From NCBI GenBank assembly GCA_963732695.1, contig CAVTAP010000012.1, positions 292,490 through 356,489 on the forward strand: a stretch of 64,000 nt of DNA. The letters run 5' to 3'. The DNA comes from CADEDH01 sp963732695 (GTDB taxonomy: Bacteria; Actinomycetota; Acidimicrobiia; Acidimicrobiales; SZUA-35). A program made the translations under genes and the position numbers. This document shows positions 49,333 through 57,396 of the stretch, piece after piece; position 1 is the first letter of the stretch; the number at the start of each line of letters is the position of its first letter. Under the pieces are notes generated by a model. The model ran no database searches. It saw only the letters and a list, made by a program, of their open reading frames with translations, and was not told where the DNA came from.

Positions 49333-49986
49333 CTACGGCGTCTCGCCGCCTCTTTCGACAATGTTCGAGTGGGAAGCGTCGATGTACCCCGCCGCCTCCG
49401 CCGCCGTGAGGCCCCAGGTCTCGATCAGCCCCCGGGCGATGACCTCCCGGTAGGCCGGGTGGGCCGGGTGGCGGGGCACCGCCACCGGGTCGGGGCAGGT
49501 GAACGTCAGGATCGGGTGCCCGTCGGGCGCCGCTCCGAGATGGAGCAGCCGCCCGTACCAGCCGGGCCCCACGTCGAGATGGCCACCCGGCTCCAGTGCC
49601 ACCGGGTCGGCTGCCCCCGACGGCAGCGGATGGCCGTTCTCCTGGCTGGCCACGTCGGCGAACTGGTCGACCGTGATCAGCCACAGCCGGCCCAGCACCT
49701 GGTCCCCGACGTCGTCCCCGGGGGCCGGGGCGGGGCCCGCCGGGTCGCGGGTCGCCGGGTCGAGGAAGGCGACGCCGCCCCCGCCCCAGCCCGACGACGA
49801 GCGGCCGAACAACAGCCGCCCGGAGAGCCGGGTTGGCGTGTCGGCCCGTGGGGGCGACGGGTCGCGGGCCCCCTCCTGCACCCGGCCGGCCGGGCTGAGG
49901 GGCACGGGGCCGCCGCTGAGATAGGTCAGGAACCGGGCCGACCACAGGTTCGACCCGTAGGCGGCGTACCACACCAGCCCACTCAC
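49333..49986 (-). CDS. Gamma-glutamylcyclotransferase-fold protein
   Basis: 217 aa. Begins VWYAAYGSNLWSARFLTYLS, the YGSNL substrate loop of the GGCT fold, then GARDPSPPRADTPTRL, WGGGGVAFLDPA and LWLITVDQFADVASQENG. These match an actinobacterial family sometimes mislabelled histone deacetylase. No catalytic Glu assignment is attempted. Starts inside the prmA stop (ATGA overlap), so co-transcribed downstream of prmA. Confidence 0.78.
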   Translation of the reverse strand: MSGLVWYAAYGSNLWSARFLTYLSGGPVPLSPAGRVQEGARDPSPPRADTPTRLSGRLLFGRSSSGWGGGGVAFLDPATRDPAGPAPAPGDDVGDQVLGRLWLITVDQFADVASQENGHPLPSGAADPVALEPGGHLDVGPGWYGRLLHLGAAPDGHPILTFTCPDPVAVPRHPAHPAYREVIARGLIETWGLTAAEAAGYIDASHSNIVERGGETP

Positions 49987-50939
49987 GGGCCGCCCACCCG
50001 CCGGCGTAGGGCCAGCCCGATCCAGTCGCCGTTGGTCCGGCGCTCCACCACGTCGAAGCCGGGGTGGAGGGCCACGGCGTCGGCCTCCTGGGTGGCGAGC
50101 AGCCCGGCCAGCACCAGGGCCCCGCCTGGCGCCACCAGCGGGCTGATCAGGGGGGCCACCTCCCGCTGCTCGCCCAGCACCAGGTTCGCCACCACCACGG
50201 CGAAGCGGCGCCGGGGCGGCAGCTCACCGCCGCCCCACTCCCACAGGCGGCGCTGACCGGGCGGGGCCGACGGCGACGGGGCGGCGCTGGGCGGAGGCGG
50301 GAGCTCGCCCGAGACCTCGATCGGCACCGAGCGGGTCAGCCGCCGGGCCGTGGTCACGTTGATCAGAGCCACCCGGCGGGCCTCGGGGTCGGTGTCGACC
50401 GCCACCACCGGCCCCGCCCCCAGGGCCCGGGCCCCGAGCGCCAGCACCCCGGTGCCGGTGCCGACGTCGAGCACGGCGGCCCCCGGCCGCACCATCACCG
50501 CCAGCAGGTCGAGCGCGAGGCGGGTGCTGGCGTGGTTGCCGTCACCGAAGGCGCCGCCCACCAGCAGCTCGAGGCGGTGGCCGCCCACGTCCATCGTCAC
50601 CGTGCGGTCGGGGTCGAGCCAGTCGTGGTCGTCGGCCGGGGCCACGGTCACCTCGGCGGTCGGGGCGCCCGAGGGACTGGTCCAGCGTCGCACCGCCTCC
50701 GCCGCCGCTTCGGCCTCGGGGCCGGTGGCGAAGCCGGCCACGATCTCGACCGACCCGGTGGCAGGATTCCCCTCCCCTGGAGGTGCCCCGTTCGTGTCCG
50801 AGGGACCAGAATCGGATTCCGTGACTGTGGTGCCGCCCCGGGCGATCTCGGCCAGACCGGTAGCGTGCTGATCCCACAGCAGGGCGCCGAGCGCTTCGGA
50901 GTCCACCGACGGCACCGTGGTGCGCAGGATCCATCCCAT
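49983..50939 (-). CDS. prmA: Ribosomal protein L11 methyltransferase-like (PrmA)
   Basis: 318 aa. Class-I methyltransferase: AFGDGNHASTRLALDLL before motif I AVLDVGTGTGVLALGARALG, then VVAVDTDPEARRVALINV and a NxVLGE-like motif (VVVANLVLGEQREVAPL) close to the NILA(G/N) of PrmA. The N-terminal L11-binding part is present but carries a low-complexity insert (about 40-60). A second one (GELPPPPSAAPSPSAPPG) lies inside the catalytic domain. Insertions are unusual; the call is probable, not certain. Confidence 0.82.
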   Translation of the reverse strand: MGWILRTTVPSVDSEALGALLWDQHATGLAEIARGGTTVTESDSGPSDTNGAPPGEGNPATGSVEIVAGFATGPEAEAAAEAVRRWTSPSGAPTAEVTVAPADDHDWLDPDRTVTMDVGGHRLELLVGGAFGDGNHASTRLALDLLAVMVRPGAAVLDVGTGTGVLALGARALGAGPVVAVDTDPEARRVALINVTTARRLTRSVPIEVSGELPPPPSAAPSPSAPPGQRRLWEWGGGELPPRRRFAVVVANLVLGEQREVAPLISPLVAPGGALVLAGLLATQEADAVALHPGFDVVERRTNGDWIGLALRRRVGGP

Positions 50940-50968
50940 GTCGGCCGAGGCTAGGAGATGATGCCCCC

Positions 50969-52621
50969 GTGAGCGATATGCACGCCGCCATCGACATCGG
51001 CACGAACTCGTTTCACCTGGTGGTGGCCCGGGCCCTCGACGGGGGCGGGTTCGACGTGGTCACCACCGAGAAGGAGATGGTGCGCCTCGGCTCCGGCGGC
51101 GGCGACATGAAGCTGCTGGCCCCCGAGGCCATCGAGCGGGCGGTGGGGGCCCTGACCCGCATGATCGGCGTGGCCGCCAGCTACGGGGCCGACGTCACCG
51201 CCGTGGCCACCAGCGCCGTGCGGGAGGCGGAGAACCGCGACGATCTGGTGGTGCGGGTGCAGCGGGAGCTGGGTCTGAGCATCGAGGTGATCAGCGGGCT
51301 GGAGGAGGCCCGGTTGATCTTCCAAGGGGTGCGCCACGCCGTGTCCATGGTCGACCGGCGGGCGCTGGTGGTCGACATCGGGGGCGGCAGCACCGAGTTC
51401 GTGGTGGGCGAGCAGGGTGAGCTGGTGGAGGCCCGGAGCCTGCGTCTGGGCGCCATCCGCCTCACCGAGCGGTTCCTGCCTCCGGGGGGCGATGCCCCGC
51501 CGCCGGCCGCCGCCGTGGCCGAGTGCCGCACCTTCCTCCAGGGGGCGCTCAGCGGCGTGGCCCGGGATCTGGGCGGCCACCGCCCCGAGCTGGCCGTGGG
51601 CAGCTCGGGCACGATCGAGTCGATCGCCCTGATGGTGGCGGCCGACCGGGGGGTGGATCTGCGCCAGATCAACGGGTTCTCGTTCACCGCCACCGAGCTG
51701 GCGGCGGTGGTGGACCGGGTGCTCAGCCTGCCGGCCAGCGGTCGGCGCCGGATCCGGGGGCTGGACGAGCGTCGGGTCGACATCATCGTGGGCGGGGTCC
51801 TGCTGCTGCAGGAGATCTTCGACGCCTTCGGGCTGGAGGCGATGACAGTGTCGGATCTGGCCCTGCGGGAGGGGGTGCTCTACGACCGGTTCCCGGCCGG
51901 CCCCGAGGCCACCCGCAACATGCGACGCACCGCCGCCCGCCGCCTGGCCCGCCAGCTCGACCCCGACTTCACCCACGCCGAAACGTCGTCCCGCCTCGCC
52001 CTCCAGCTCTTCGACCGCACAGCCGACCTGCACCAGCTCGGACCCGAGGCCCGGGAGCTGCTCGACCTGGCGGCCCTGGTCCACAACGTGGGCATGTTCA
52101 TCTCCCACTCCGGCCACCACAAGCACTCGTGGTACATCATCCGCAACACCGAGCAGCTCACCGGATTCACCCAGCGGGAGATCGAGCTGATCGCCCTGGT
52201 GGCCCGGTACCACCGCAAGAGCCATCCCAGCGACCGCCATCCCGAGCTGGCCGGGGTGCCCGAGGCCGACCGGCGGCTGGTGCGGATCCTGGCCGGGCTG
52301 CTGCGGGTGGCGATCGGGCTCGACCGGCGCCACACCGGCCGGGTGGCGGCCGTGGCCGTGCGCGTCGAGCCGATCGCGGGCGACACAACCGACGCCGGGC
52401 CGGGGGTGGCGGCCAAGGCCGGGAGCCGGCGGGGCGGAAAGGTCGACGGCAAGGGCGGGGGCCGGCCCGACGCGGGGGGCCAGCGGCTGGTGATCGAGCC
52501 CGTCGTCACCGGGTGGGGAGACCTGGACCTCGAGATCTACTCGGCCAACGAGCGGGCCGACCTGCTGTCGGTCGCCCTCGGCGTGGAGGTGGAGGTCCGT
52601 CGACGTCAGCCCGGCGCCTGA
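50969..52621 (+). CDS. ppx: Exopolyphosphatase / pppGpp phosphatase with C-terminal HD domain
   Basis: GTG 50,969 (ATG 50,978 possible); 550 aa. Ppx/GppA actin-like fold: AIDIGTNSFHLVVARAL, AVATSAVREAENRDD, VVDIGGGSTEFVVGE, AVGSSGTIESIALM. The C-terminal HD region (DLAALVHNVGMFISHSGHHK, LIALVARYHRKSHPS) is intact. Hydrolyses polyphosphate or (p)ppGpp; which one cannot be told. Ends at a convergent junction with ogt. Confidence 0.93.
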   Translation: MSDMHAAIDIGTNSFHLVVARALDGGGFDVVTTEKEMVRLGSGGGDMKLLAPEAIERAVGALTRMIGVAASYGADVTAVATSAVREAENRDDLVVRVQRELGLSIEVISGLEEARLIFQGVRHAVSMVDRRALVVDIGGGSTEFVVGEQGELVEARSLRLGAIRLTERFLPPGGDAPPPAAAVAECRTFLQGALSGVARDLGGHRPELAVGSSGTIESIALMVAADRGVDLRQINGFSFTATELAAVVDRVLSLPASGRRRIRGLDERRVDIIVGGVLLLQEIFDAFGLEAMTVSDLALREGVLYDRFPAGPEATRNMRRTAARRLARQLDPDFTHAETSSRLALQLFDRTADLHQLGPEARELLDLAALVHNVGMFISHSGHHKHSWYIIRNTEQLTGFTQREIELIALVARYHRKSHPSDRHPELAGVPEADRRLVRILAGLLRVAIGLDRRHTGRVAAVAVRVEPIAGDTTDAGPGVAAKAGSRRGGKVDGKGGGRPDAGGQRLVIEPVVTGWGDLDLEIYSANERADLLSVALGVEVEVRRRQPGA

Positions 52622-52675
52622 CCGGGCCCCGCTCGGATCGCGACACGGTGCCAGGTGACGTCGCGGTCGGCGCGC

Positions 52676-52697
52676 TCAGCGCACAGTTCGTGACACG
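52676..52697 (+). repeat. 22-bp intergenic repeat, copy 2
   Basis: Identical to 33,859-33,880. Both copies lie between convergent gene pairs and in the same orientation. Overlaps the hairpin that follows. Confidence 0.85.
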
Positions 52698-52711
52698 GTT
52701 CGAGCCGTGTC
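52692..52711. terminator. Hairpin between convergent ppx and ogt
   Basis: GACACGG-TTCGAG-CCGTGTC, a 7-bp perfect stem, 70 bp after the ppx stop and 7 bp from the ogt stop. Confidence 0.65.
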
Positions 52712-52717
52712 GCGGGC

Positions 52718-53323
52718 TCAGGCGGCGGAGCGGGCCTCGTGGGCCAGGAGCCAGCGTTTGACGTCGAGGCCCCAGTAGTAGCCGGCGAGGGAGCCGTCGC
52801 GCCGCTGGGCCCGGTGGCAGGGGACGACGGGCGACACGAGGTTGCGACCGCAGGCGGTGCCGGCGGCCCGCACCGCGCCGGGGCGGCTGGTGGCCGCCGC
52901 CAGCTCGGTGTACGTGCGGACCTGGCCGGCCGGGATGGCCCGCAGCGCCGCCCACACCTCCTGCTGGAGGGGGGTGCCGGGCTGGATGACGGGGATGGCG
53001 TCGAGGGCGTCGAGCTGGCCGGCGAGGTAGCTGATCACGGCCCGGCTGAGGGGGCCCAGGTCGGCTCGGATCCGGAGCTCGTCCCGCTGGGTCGGCGTGA
53101 GCCGGGCGGCGAGCACGTCGGGCGGGCAGAACCCGCCGGCGGCCAGGGCCTCGCCCTCGCTGACCAGGGTGAGCGGCCCCACCGGTGTGTCCAGCGTGCA
53201 CTGCGCCACCAGCGGCAGGGCCGGCCGGCGAGCCGGCGACCGGGGAGGCCCGGGCATCACCGATCGGGCGGGGGCGCTGGCGGGGGAGGGGGTCGTGGCG
53301 GGGGAGATACGGGGCGGGGTCAT
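52718..53323 (-). CDS. ogt: Methylated-DNA-protein cysteine methyltransferase
   Basis: ATG 53,323 overlaps the alkA stop (ATGA); 201 aa. Transfers O6-alkyl groups from guanine to its own Cys in VSPVVPCHRAQRRDGSLAGY. The DNA-binding helix QVRTYTELAAATSRPGAVRA and GTACGRN precede it. The N-terminal ~35 residues are Pro/Ala-rich and may be non-native. Operon with alkA, a common pairing for alkylation repair. Confidence 0.94.
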   Translation of the reverse strand: MTPPRISPATTPSPASAPARSVMPGPPRSPARRPALPLVAQCTLDTPVGPLTLVSEGEALAAGGFCPPDVLAARLTPTQRDELRIRADLGPLSRAVISYLAGQLDALDAIPVIQPGTPLQQEVWAALRAIPAGQVRTYTELAAATSRPGAVRAAGTACGRNLVSPVVPCHRAQRRDGSLAGYYWGLDVKRWLLAHEARSAA

Positions 53324-54366
53324 GGGCCGGGGGTTCCTTCCGGGCGGGGGGCGGTGGCTCGACGGCGGCGGGGTTGCGGGGGTGGGGCGGTGCGCCACAG
53401 GAGCAGGGCGGCGTAGGACCGCCAGGGTCGCCAGGCTTGGGCCCGCCGCTCCAGATGGGCGGCGGGCAGCCCGAGCGACTGACGCAGCACCAGGTCGCCG
53501 GTGGGCCAGCCGTCGCCGTGGCCCACCACCCGCATCGTGACGTACCCCGCCGTCCAGGGCCCGATCCCGGGGAGGACGACGAGCTGGCGGGTCAGCTCGT
53601 CGGGATCGGCGTCGGGCCCGAGCCCCACCCGGCCCTCGGCCACGGCCCGGGCCAGCTGGCGGATCGTCTCACGGCGGGAGGCCGGCATCCCCAGACTGTC
53701 GAGGGGGGCCTCGGCCACGGCGGCGGCGGTGGGGAAGGCGGGCACGTCGACAACGTCGGCCGGGCCGGCGCCGCCGTCGGTGGCCACCAGGGCCACGAGG
53801 CGGCCCAGCAGGGTGCGGGCGGCGGCCACGGTGACCTGCTGGCCCACCACGGCCCGCACCGTCAGCTCGAACGGGTCGAAGGTGCCAGGCAACCGGGACG
53901 GCCCCACCAGGGCCAACCGCTCGGCCAGCTCCGGGTCGGTGGCCAGGTGCCCGGTCACCGGCTCCAGGTCGGTGTCGAGGTCGGCCACCCGTCGCACGGC
54001 CCGCCACCACCTCGTGGTCGCCGCCGGGCTGGTCGCCGCCGGGCTGGTCACCGCGCTGGCTGGGCGCTGGTCAGCGCGGGCTGTGGCGGGACGGTGGAGC
54101 CGCAGGCTGAGCCAGCGGGCGTCGGGGTCGGGGGCGGCCCGCAGCTCCAGCCGGCCCCCATCGGGCAGGTTGCGGTGGAACGCGCCGCCCTCGGCCCGCT
54201 CCAGCCCGGGTATGGCCCGGGTGGCCAGGAACTCGATGAGGGGCCCGGCCCGGGCCGGGCCGCGACTGGCCAGACGGACCTCGCCCCCAGGGGTTTCAGC
54301 GTTGGCACCACTCGCGATGCGGGAAAGGCTACTCTCGGAGCTGAGCGGTGGAGCCGGGGCGGCCAA
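53320..54366 (-). CDS. alkA: DNA-3-methyladenine glycosylase II (AlkA-like)
   Basis: The end is fixed; the start is uncertain (TTG 54,366 chosen as the nearest plausible in-frame start before the AlkA_N-like segment). About 348 aa. N-terminal domain LIEFLATRAIPGLERAEGGA; glycosylase domain FDPFELTVRAVVGQQVTVAA; helix-hairpin-helix and Asp in LVVLPGIGPWTAGYVTMRVV and DGWPTGDLVLRQSLGL. Excises alkylated purines. No Ada regulator domain is fused. Divergent from a lipoprotein gene. Confidence 0.9.
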   Translation of the reverse strand: MAAPAPPLSSESSLSRIASGANAETPGGEVRLASRGPARAGPLIEFLATRAIPGLERAEGGAFHRNLPDGGRLELRAAPDPDARWLSLRLHRPATARADQRPASAVTSPAATSPAATTRWWRAVRRVADLDTDLEPVTGHLATDPELAERLALVGPSRLPGTFDPFELTVRAVVGQQVTVAAARTLLGRLVALVATDGGAGPADVVDVPAFPTAAAVAEAPLDSLGMPASRRETIRQLARAVAEGRVGLGPDADPDELTRQLVVLPGIGPWTAGYVTMRVVGHGDGWPTGDLVLRQSLGLPAAHLERRAQAWRPWRSYAALLLWRTAPPPQPRRRRATAPRPEGTPGP

Positions 54367-54415
54367 TGACAGCCGGCCTCTGACCGAGGCCGTATCACCA
54401 CCAGGAGGGTCGGCC

Positions 54416-54982
54416 GTGCGACTACCCCCCGTCATGCTCGCTTTCACCACCATCATCGGGCTCGCCGCCAGCGGCTGCAGCGCCGGTACCCCGGCGCCCA
54501 CCGCCACCACCAACGGGGCCCAGACCAGGGCCGAGACGATGATCGCCGGTGAGCTGGCGACCGCCGTCGGCCTCGGGCCACTCACCCCGGCCTGCACCGT
54601 TCCGGGCGCCGTCGACATCGGCGTCTCGTTCACCTGCACCGCGGCCCGGACCACCCAGCCTCCGGGCGACCCGATCCAGATCACGGGCACCATCAACCCC
54701 GACGGCCACCTCGGCCTGGTCACGTCGAACCTGATCAGCGCGGCCGCGCTGCCCAGCTTCGAGCGCCAGGCGGCCTCGCAGCTCAACGAGTCGGCCGGGG
54801 CCAACTTCACCGCCGACTCGGTCGACTGCGGCAACACTTCGGTGGTGCTGGGGGCCGACAAGGTACTGCGGTGCGCCCTGATCATGCCGGCCAGCGGCCA
54901 GGTCTACGACCTCGACCTGGCCGTCACCGATCTCGACGGCCGCCACTTCGCCCTCAAGGTGGCCGACGCCCCCCGAGCCTGA
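54416..54982 (+). CDS. Lipoprotein with DUF4333-like domain
   Basis: GTG 54,416 after AGGAGG; 188 aa. Signal peptide ending in lipobox LAASGC (MLAFTTIIGLAASGC). The C-terminal domain has SVDCGNTSVVLGADKVLRCA with two Cys and a following DLDLAVTDLDGRHFALKV strand pair, the DUF4333 pattern of actinobacterial envelope proteins; a similar CTVP...FTCTA unit sits earlier. Function unknown. Confidence 0.8.
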   Translation: MRLPPVMLAFTTIIGLAASGCSAGTPAPTATTNGAQTRAETMIAGELATAVGLGPLTPACTVPGAVDIGVSFTCTAARTTQPPGDPIQITGTINPDGHLGLVTSNLISAAALPSFERQAASQLNESAGANFTADSVDCGNTSVVLGADKVLRCALIMPASGQVYDLDLAVTDLDGRHFALKVADAPRA

Positions 54983-55028
54983 TCTGGAGTCCCCGGCCGT
55001 CACCGGCGACGGGCCGGGACACCAGATC
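54981..55028. terminator. Long hairpin between convergent genes
   Basis: GATCTGGAGTCCCCGGCC pairs with GGCCGGGACACCAGATC with minor mismatch, starting at the lipoprotein stop and ending 15 bp before the RNB gene stop. Likely bidirectional. Confidence 0.75.
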
Positions 55029-55042
55029 CGGGGATGACGGGG

Positions 55043-56476
55043 TCAGTACGGCTCGAAGGTGATGGTTCCGTTGTCGGGGTCGGCGGCGGTGAGGCGGAGG
55101 TCGACCTCCTGGGCCAGGCGCCAGTGGTCGCCGGCCACCGTGGCCACCACGGCCGGGTCGGCGATCTGGACCTGGGCCCGGTTGCGTCCGAGGTCGACCA
55201 CCGTGCCGGTGAACCGCTGGCCAACGCAGGGCGCCAGCACCACGGCCTCGGCGTAGTCGAGCAGGGCCCGCTCCAGGGTCGACTCCCGCTGACCGGCCTG
55301 GCCCATCAGCGTGGGCAGCTCGTCGAGGGCCTCCAGGGCCCAGCCCGGCGGCCGGGTTTCGGCGTGGAGGGCGAGCAGGATCTCGTTGCCGAACCGGTCG
55401 ACCAGGCGACGCAGCGGCGCCGTGACGTGGGCGTAGACCGAGGCGATGGCGCCGTGCTCGGGGTGATCGGGCACCGTGCCGTCGAACCCGACGTAGCCGG
55501 CGCCCCGCAGGGTGTGGGCGGCCTGGATCAGGAACGCCGCCGCCCGGGGGCTGGCGTCGCCGGCCAGACCCCGCACGAAGGCGGGGTACGGCTGCTCCCG
55601 GGGCCACGACAGGCCGAGGGCCCGGGCCGTGCGACGGAGCGTGGTGATGGCGTCGGGCGCCGCCGCCGGCAGAGTGCGCAGGATCCCCACCTTGGCCTCC
55701 ACCATCGTGCGGCCGGCCACCATCCCGGTGAGGAGCGACAGCTGGGCGTTCCAACCCTCCACCGGCAGCGGTAGCTCGAAGGCCAGCCGGTAGGTGCCGT
55801 CGGCCTCCTCCTCCACCCGCTGGGCCGGCAGGTTGAGGCTGATCCCGCCCCGCTCCTCCTCCCGGGCCTGGCGTTGGCCACCCACCGCGGCCAGCAGCGC
55901 GATCGAGCCGGCGACCTCCGTCGGCACCTGGCCCGTGCCGTCGATGGCAGCCTGGGCCTGGGCGTAGGAGATGGCGGCCCGGGTGCGCACCACGGCCCGC
56001 TCCACGTGCCAGCTCACCGGCTCGGCCCGCTCGTCGAGGTCGATCGTCCACAGCAGGGCCGCCTTGTCGCTCCCCGGCAGCAGGCTGATGCGGTCCTCGC
56101 TCAACACCGTCGGGTGGAGCGGGGCCCGCCCGTCCGGGCTGTAGAGCGTCACCCCTCGGCGCCGGGCCTCGGCGTCGACCGCCCCGCCGGGAGCCACGAA
56201 GGCGGCCACGTCGGCGATGGCGTAGTGGAACCGGTAGCCGTCGCCCCGCCGCTCCAGGCACAACGCCTGGTCGAGGTCGGTGGATCCGGCCGGGTCGATG
56301 GCCACCAGGGCCACGTGACGGGCGTCGCGCCGCTCGGCCAGCCCCGGCGACGGTCGGGCCGCCGCCGCCTCGGCCTCCACCTCGGGGGGGAAGGCCTCGG
56401 GCACGGCCAGCTTGCGCCGGATCCGGGCGAACCCGGCCTCGATGGGGCTGGGGGCACTGAGGTGGACGTGAGGCAT
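55043..56476 (-). CDS. RNB-domain exoribonuclease (RNase II/R-like)
   Basis: ATG 56,476; 477 aa. RNB catalytic Asp cluster in LVAIDPAGSTDLDQALCLER, then FHYAIADVAAFVAPGGAVDA, TVLSEDRISLLPG and the Tyr/Arg region YAHVTAPLRRLVDRFGNE. Cold-shock domains and a full S1 tail are absent; only a short beta tail follows. This shorter form is common in actinobacteria. Degrades RNA 3' to 5'. 47 bp downstream of panB, so probably the last gene of that operon. Confidence 0.92.
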   Translation of the reverse strand: MPHVHLSAPSPIEAGFARIRRKLAVPEAFPPEVEAEAAAARPSPGLAERRDARHVALVAIDPAGSTDLDQALCLERRGDGYRFHYAIADVAAFVAPGGAVDAEARRRGVTLYSPDGRAPLHPTVLSEDRISLLPGSDKAALLWTIDLDERAEPVSWHVERAVVRTRAAISYAQAQAAIDGTGQVPTEVAGSIALLAAVGGQRQAREEERGGISLNLPAQRVEEEADGTYRLAFELPLPVEGWNAQLSLLTGMVAGRTMVEAKVGILRTLPAAAPDAITTLRRTARALGLSWPREQPYPAFVRGLAGDASPRAAAFLIQAAHTLRGAGYVGFDGTVPDHPEHGAIASVYAHVTAPLRRLVDRFGNEILLALHAETRPPGWALEALDELPTLMGQAGQRESTLERALLDYAEAVVLAPCVGQRFTGTVVDLGRNRAQVQIADPAVVATVAGDHWRLAQEVDLRLTAADPDNGTITFEPY

Positions 56477-56523
56477 GGTGACCGATGCCGGAACGGGGAG
56501 CAACCCGACGGGCTGCCGGGCCC

Positions 56524-57396
56524 CTACTCGTGGGCCTGGGCCGACGGCGCCCGGCCGTACAGGCCGAGGGCCTCGGTGAGGGCGTCGTTGGCCTTGTAGG
56601 CCTCGTCGGCGGTGGGGAACGTGCCGTCGCGCACGTCGGCGGCGTACTGGGCGAGGGCCGCCGTCTGGTCGTCGAAGGCGTTGCCGTAGCGGCGCACGAA
56701 CTTCGGCTTGAACCGGTTCTCCAGGCCCACCAGGTCGGCGTACACCAGCACCTGGCCGTCGCAACCGGGGCCGGCCCCGATACCGATGGTGGGGATCTCG
56801 ATGGCCTCGGTCACCAGCTCACCCACCACGTCGGGCACGCCCTCGATGACCACGGCGAAGCAGCCGGCCTCCTGGAGGGCCTTGGCGTCGTCGGCCAGGC
56901 GGCGGGCGGCCTCGGCCTCCCGGCCCTGCACCTTGAACCCGCCCATCACGTGGGTGCTCTGGGGGGTCAGGCCGATGTGGCCCATCACCGGGATCTCGGC
57001 CGCCGCGATGGCCTCCACCATCGGGCACCGCTTGGCCCCGCCCTCCAGCTTCACGCAGTGGGCGCCGGCCCGGACCAGCTTGGCCGCGTTCTCGACCGTG
57101 CGCCGGGGGGTGAGGTGGTAGGTCATCCAGGGCATGTCGCCCACCACCACCGCCGTCGGCTTGGCCCGGGCCACCGCCCCGGTGTGATGGGCCATGTCGT
57201 CGATCGTCACCTGGAGGGTGTCGTCGTAGCCCAGCACGGTCATCGCCAGGGAGTCGCCGACCAGGATGAGGTCGACGTCGGCGGCGGTGGCCACCCGGGC
57301 CGACGGGGCGTCGTAGGCGGTCACCATCACCAGGGGAGCGCTCCCGTTGCGCCGCTTGGATGACCGGATGCCGGGGACGGTTCTGGGGGTGCTCAC
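56524..57396 (-). CDS. panB: 3-methyl-2-oxobutanoate hydroxymethyltransferase
   Basis: GTG 57,396 overlaps the panC stop (GTGA); 290 aa. Makes ketopantoate from 2-oxoisovalerate and methylene-THF. Motifs: MVTAYDAPSARVATAADVDL, LVGDSLAMTVLGYDDTLQVT, VKLEGGAKRC, GHIGLTPQSTHVMGGFKVQG, TIGIGAGPGCDGQVLVYADL (active-site Glu/His set intact). Coupled to the DUF2520-PanC gene. Confidence 0.95.
   Translation of the reverse strand: MSTPRTVPGIRSSKRRNGSAPLVMVTAYDAPSARVATAADVDLILVGDSLAMTVLGYDDTLQVTIDDMAHHTGAVARAKPTAVVVGDMPWMTYHLTPRRTVENAAKLVRAGAHCVKLEGGAKRCPMVEAIAAAEIPVMGHIGLTPQSTHVMGGFKVQGREAEAARRLADDAKALQEAGCFAVVIEGVPDVVGELVTEAIEIPTIGIGAGPGCDGQVLVYADLVGLENRFKPKFVRRYGNAFDDQTAALAQYAADVRDGTFPTADEAYKANDALTEALGLYGRAPSAQAHE

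Noticed and set aside
52740..53416. Plus-strand frame over ogt
   Set aside because: Antisense, Gly/Arg-rich shadow with no motifs, while ogt has an intact active site.
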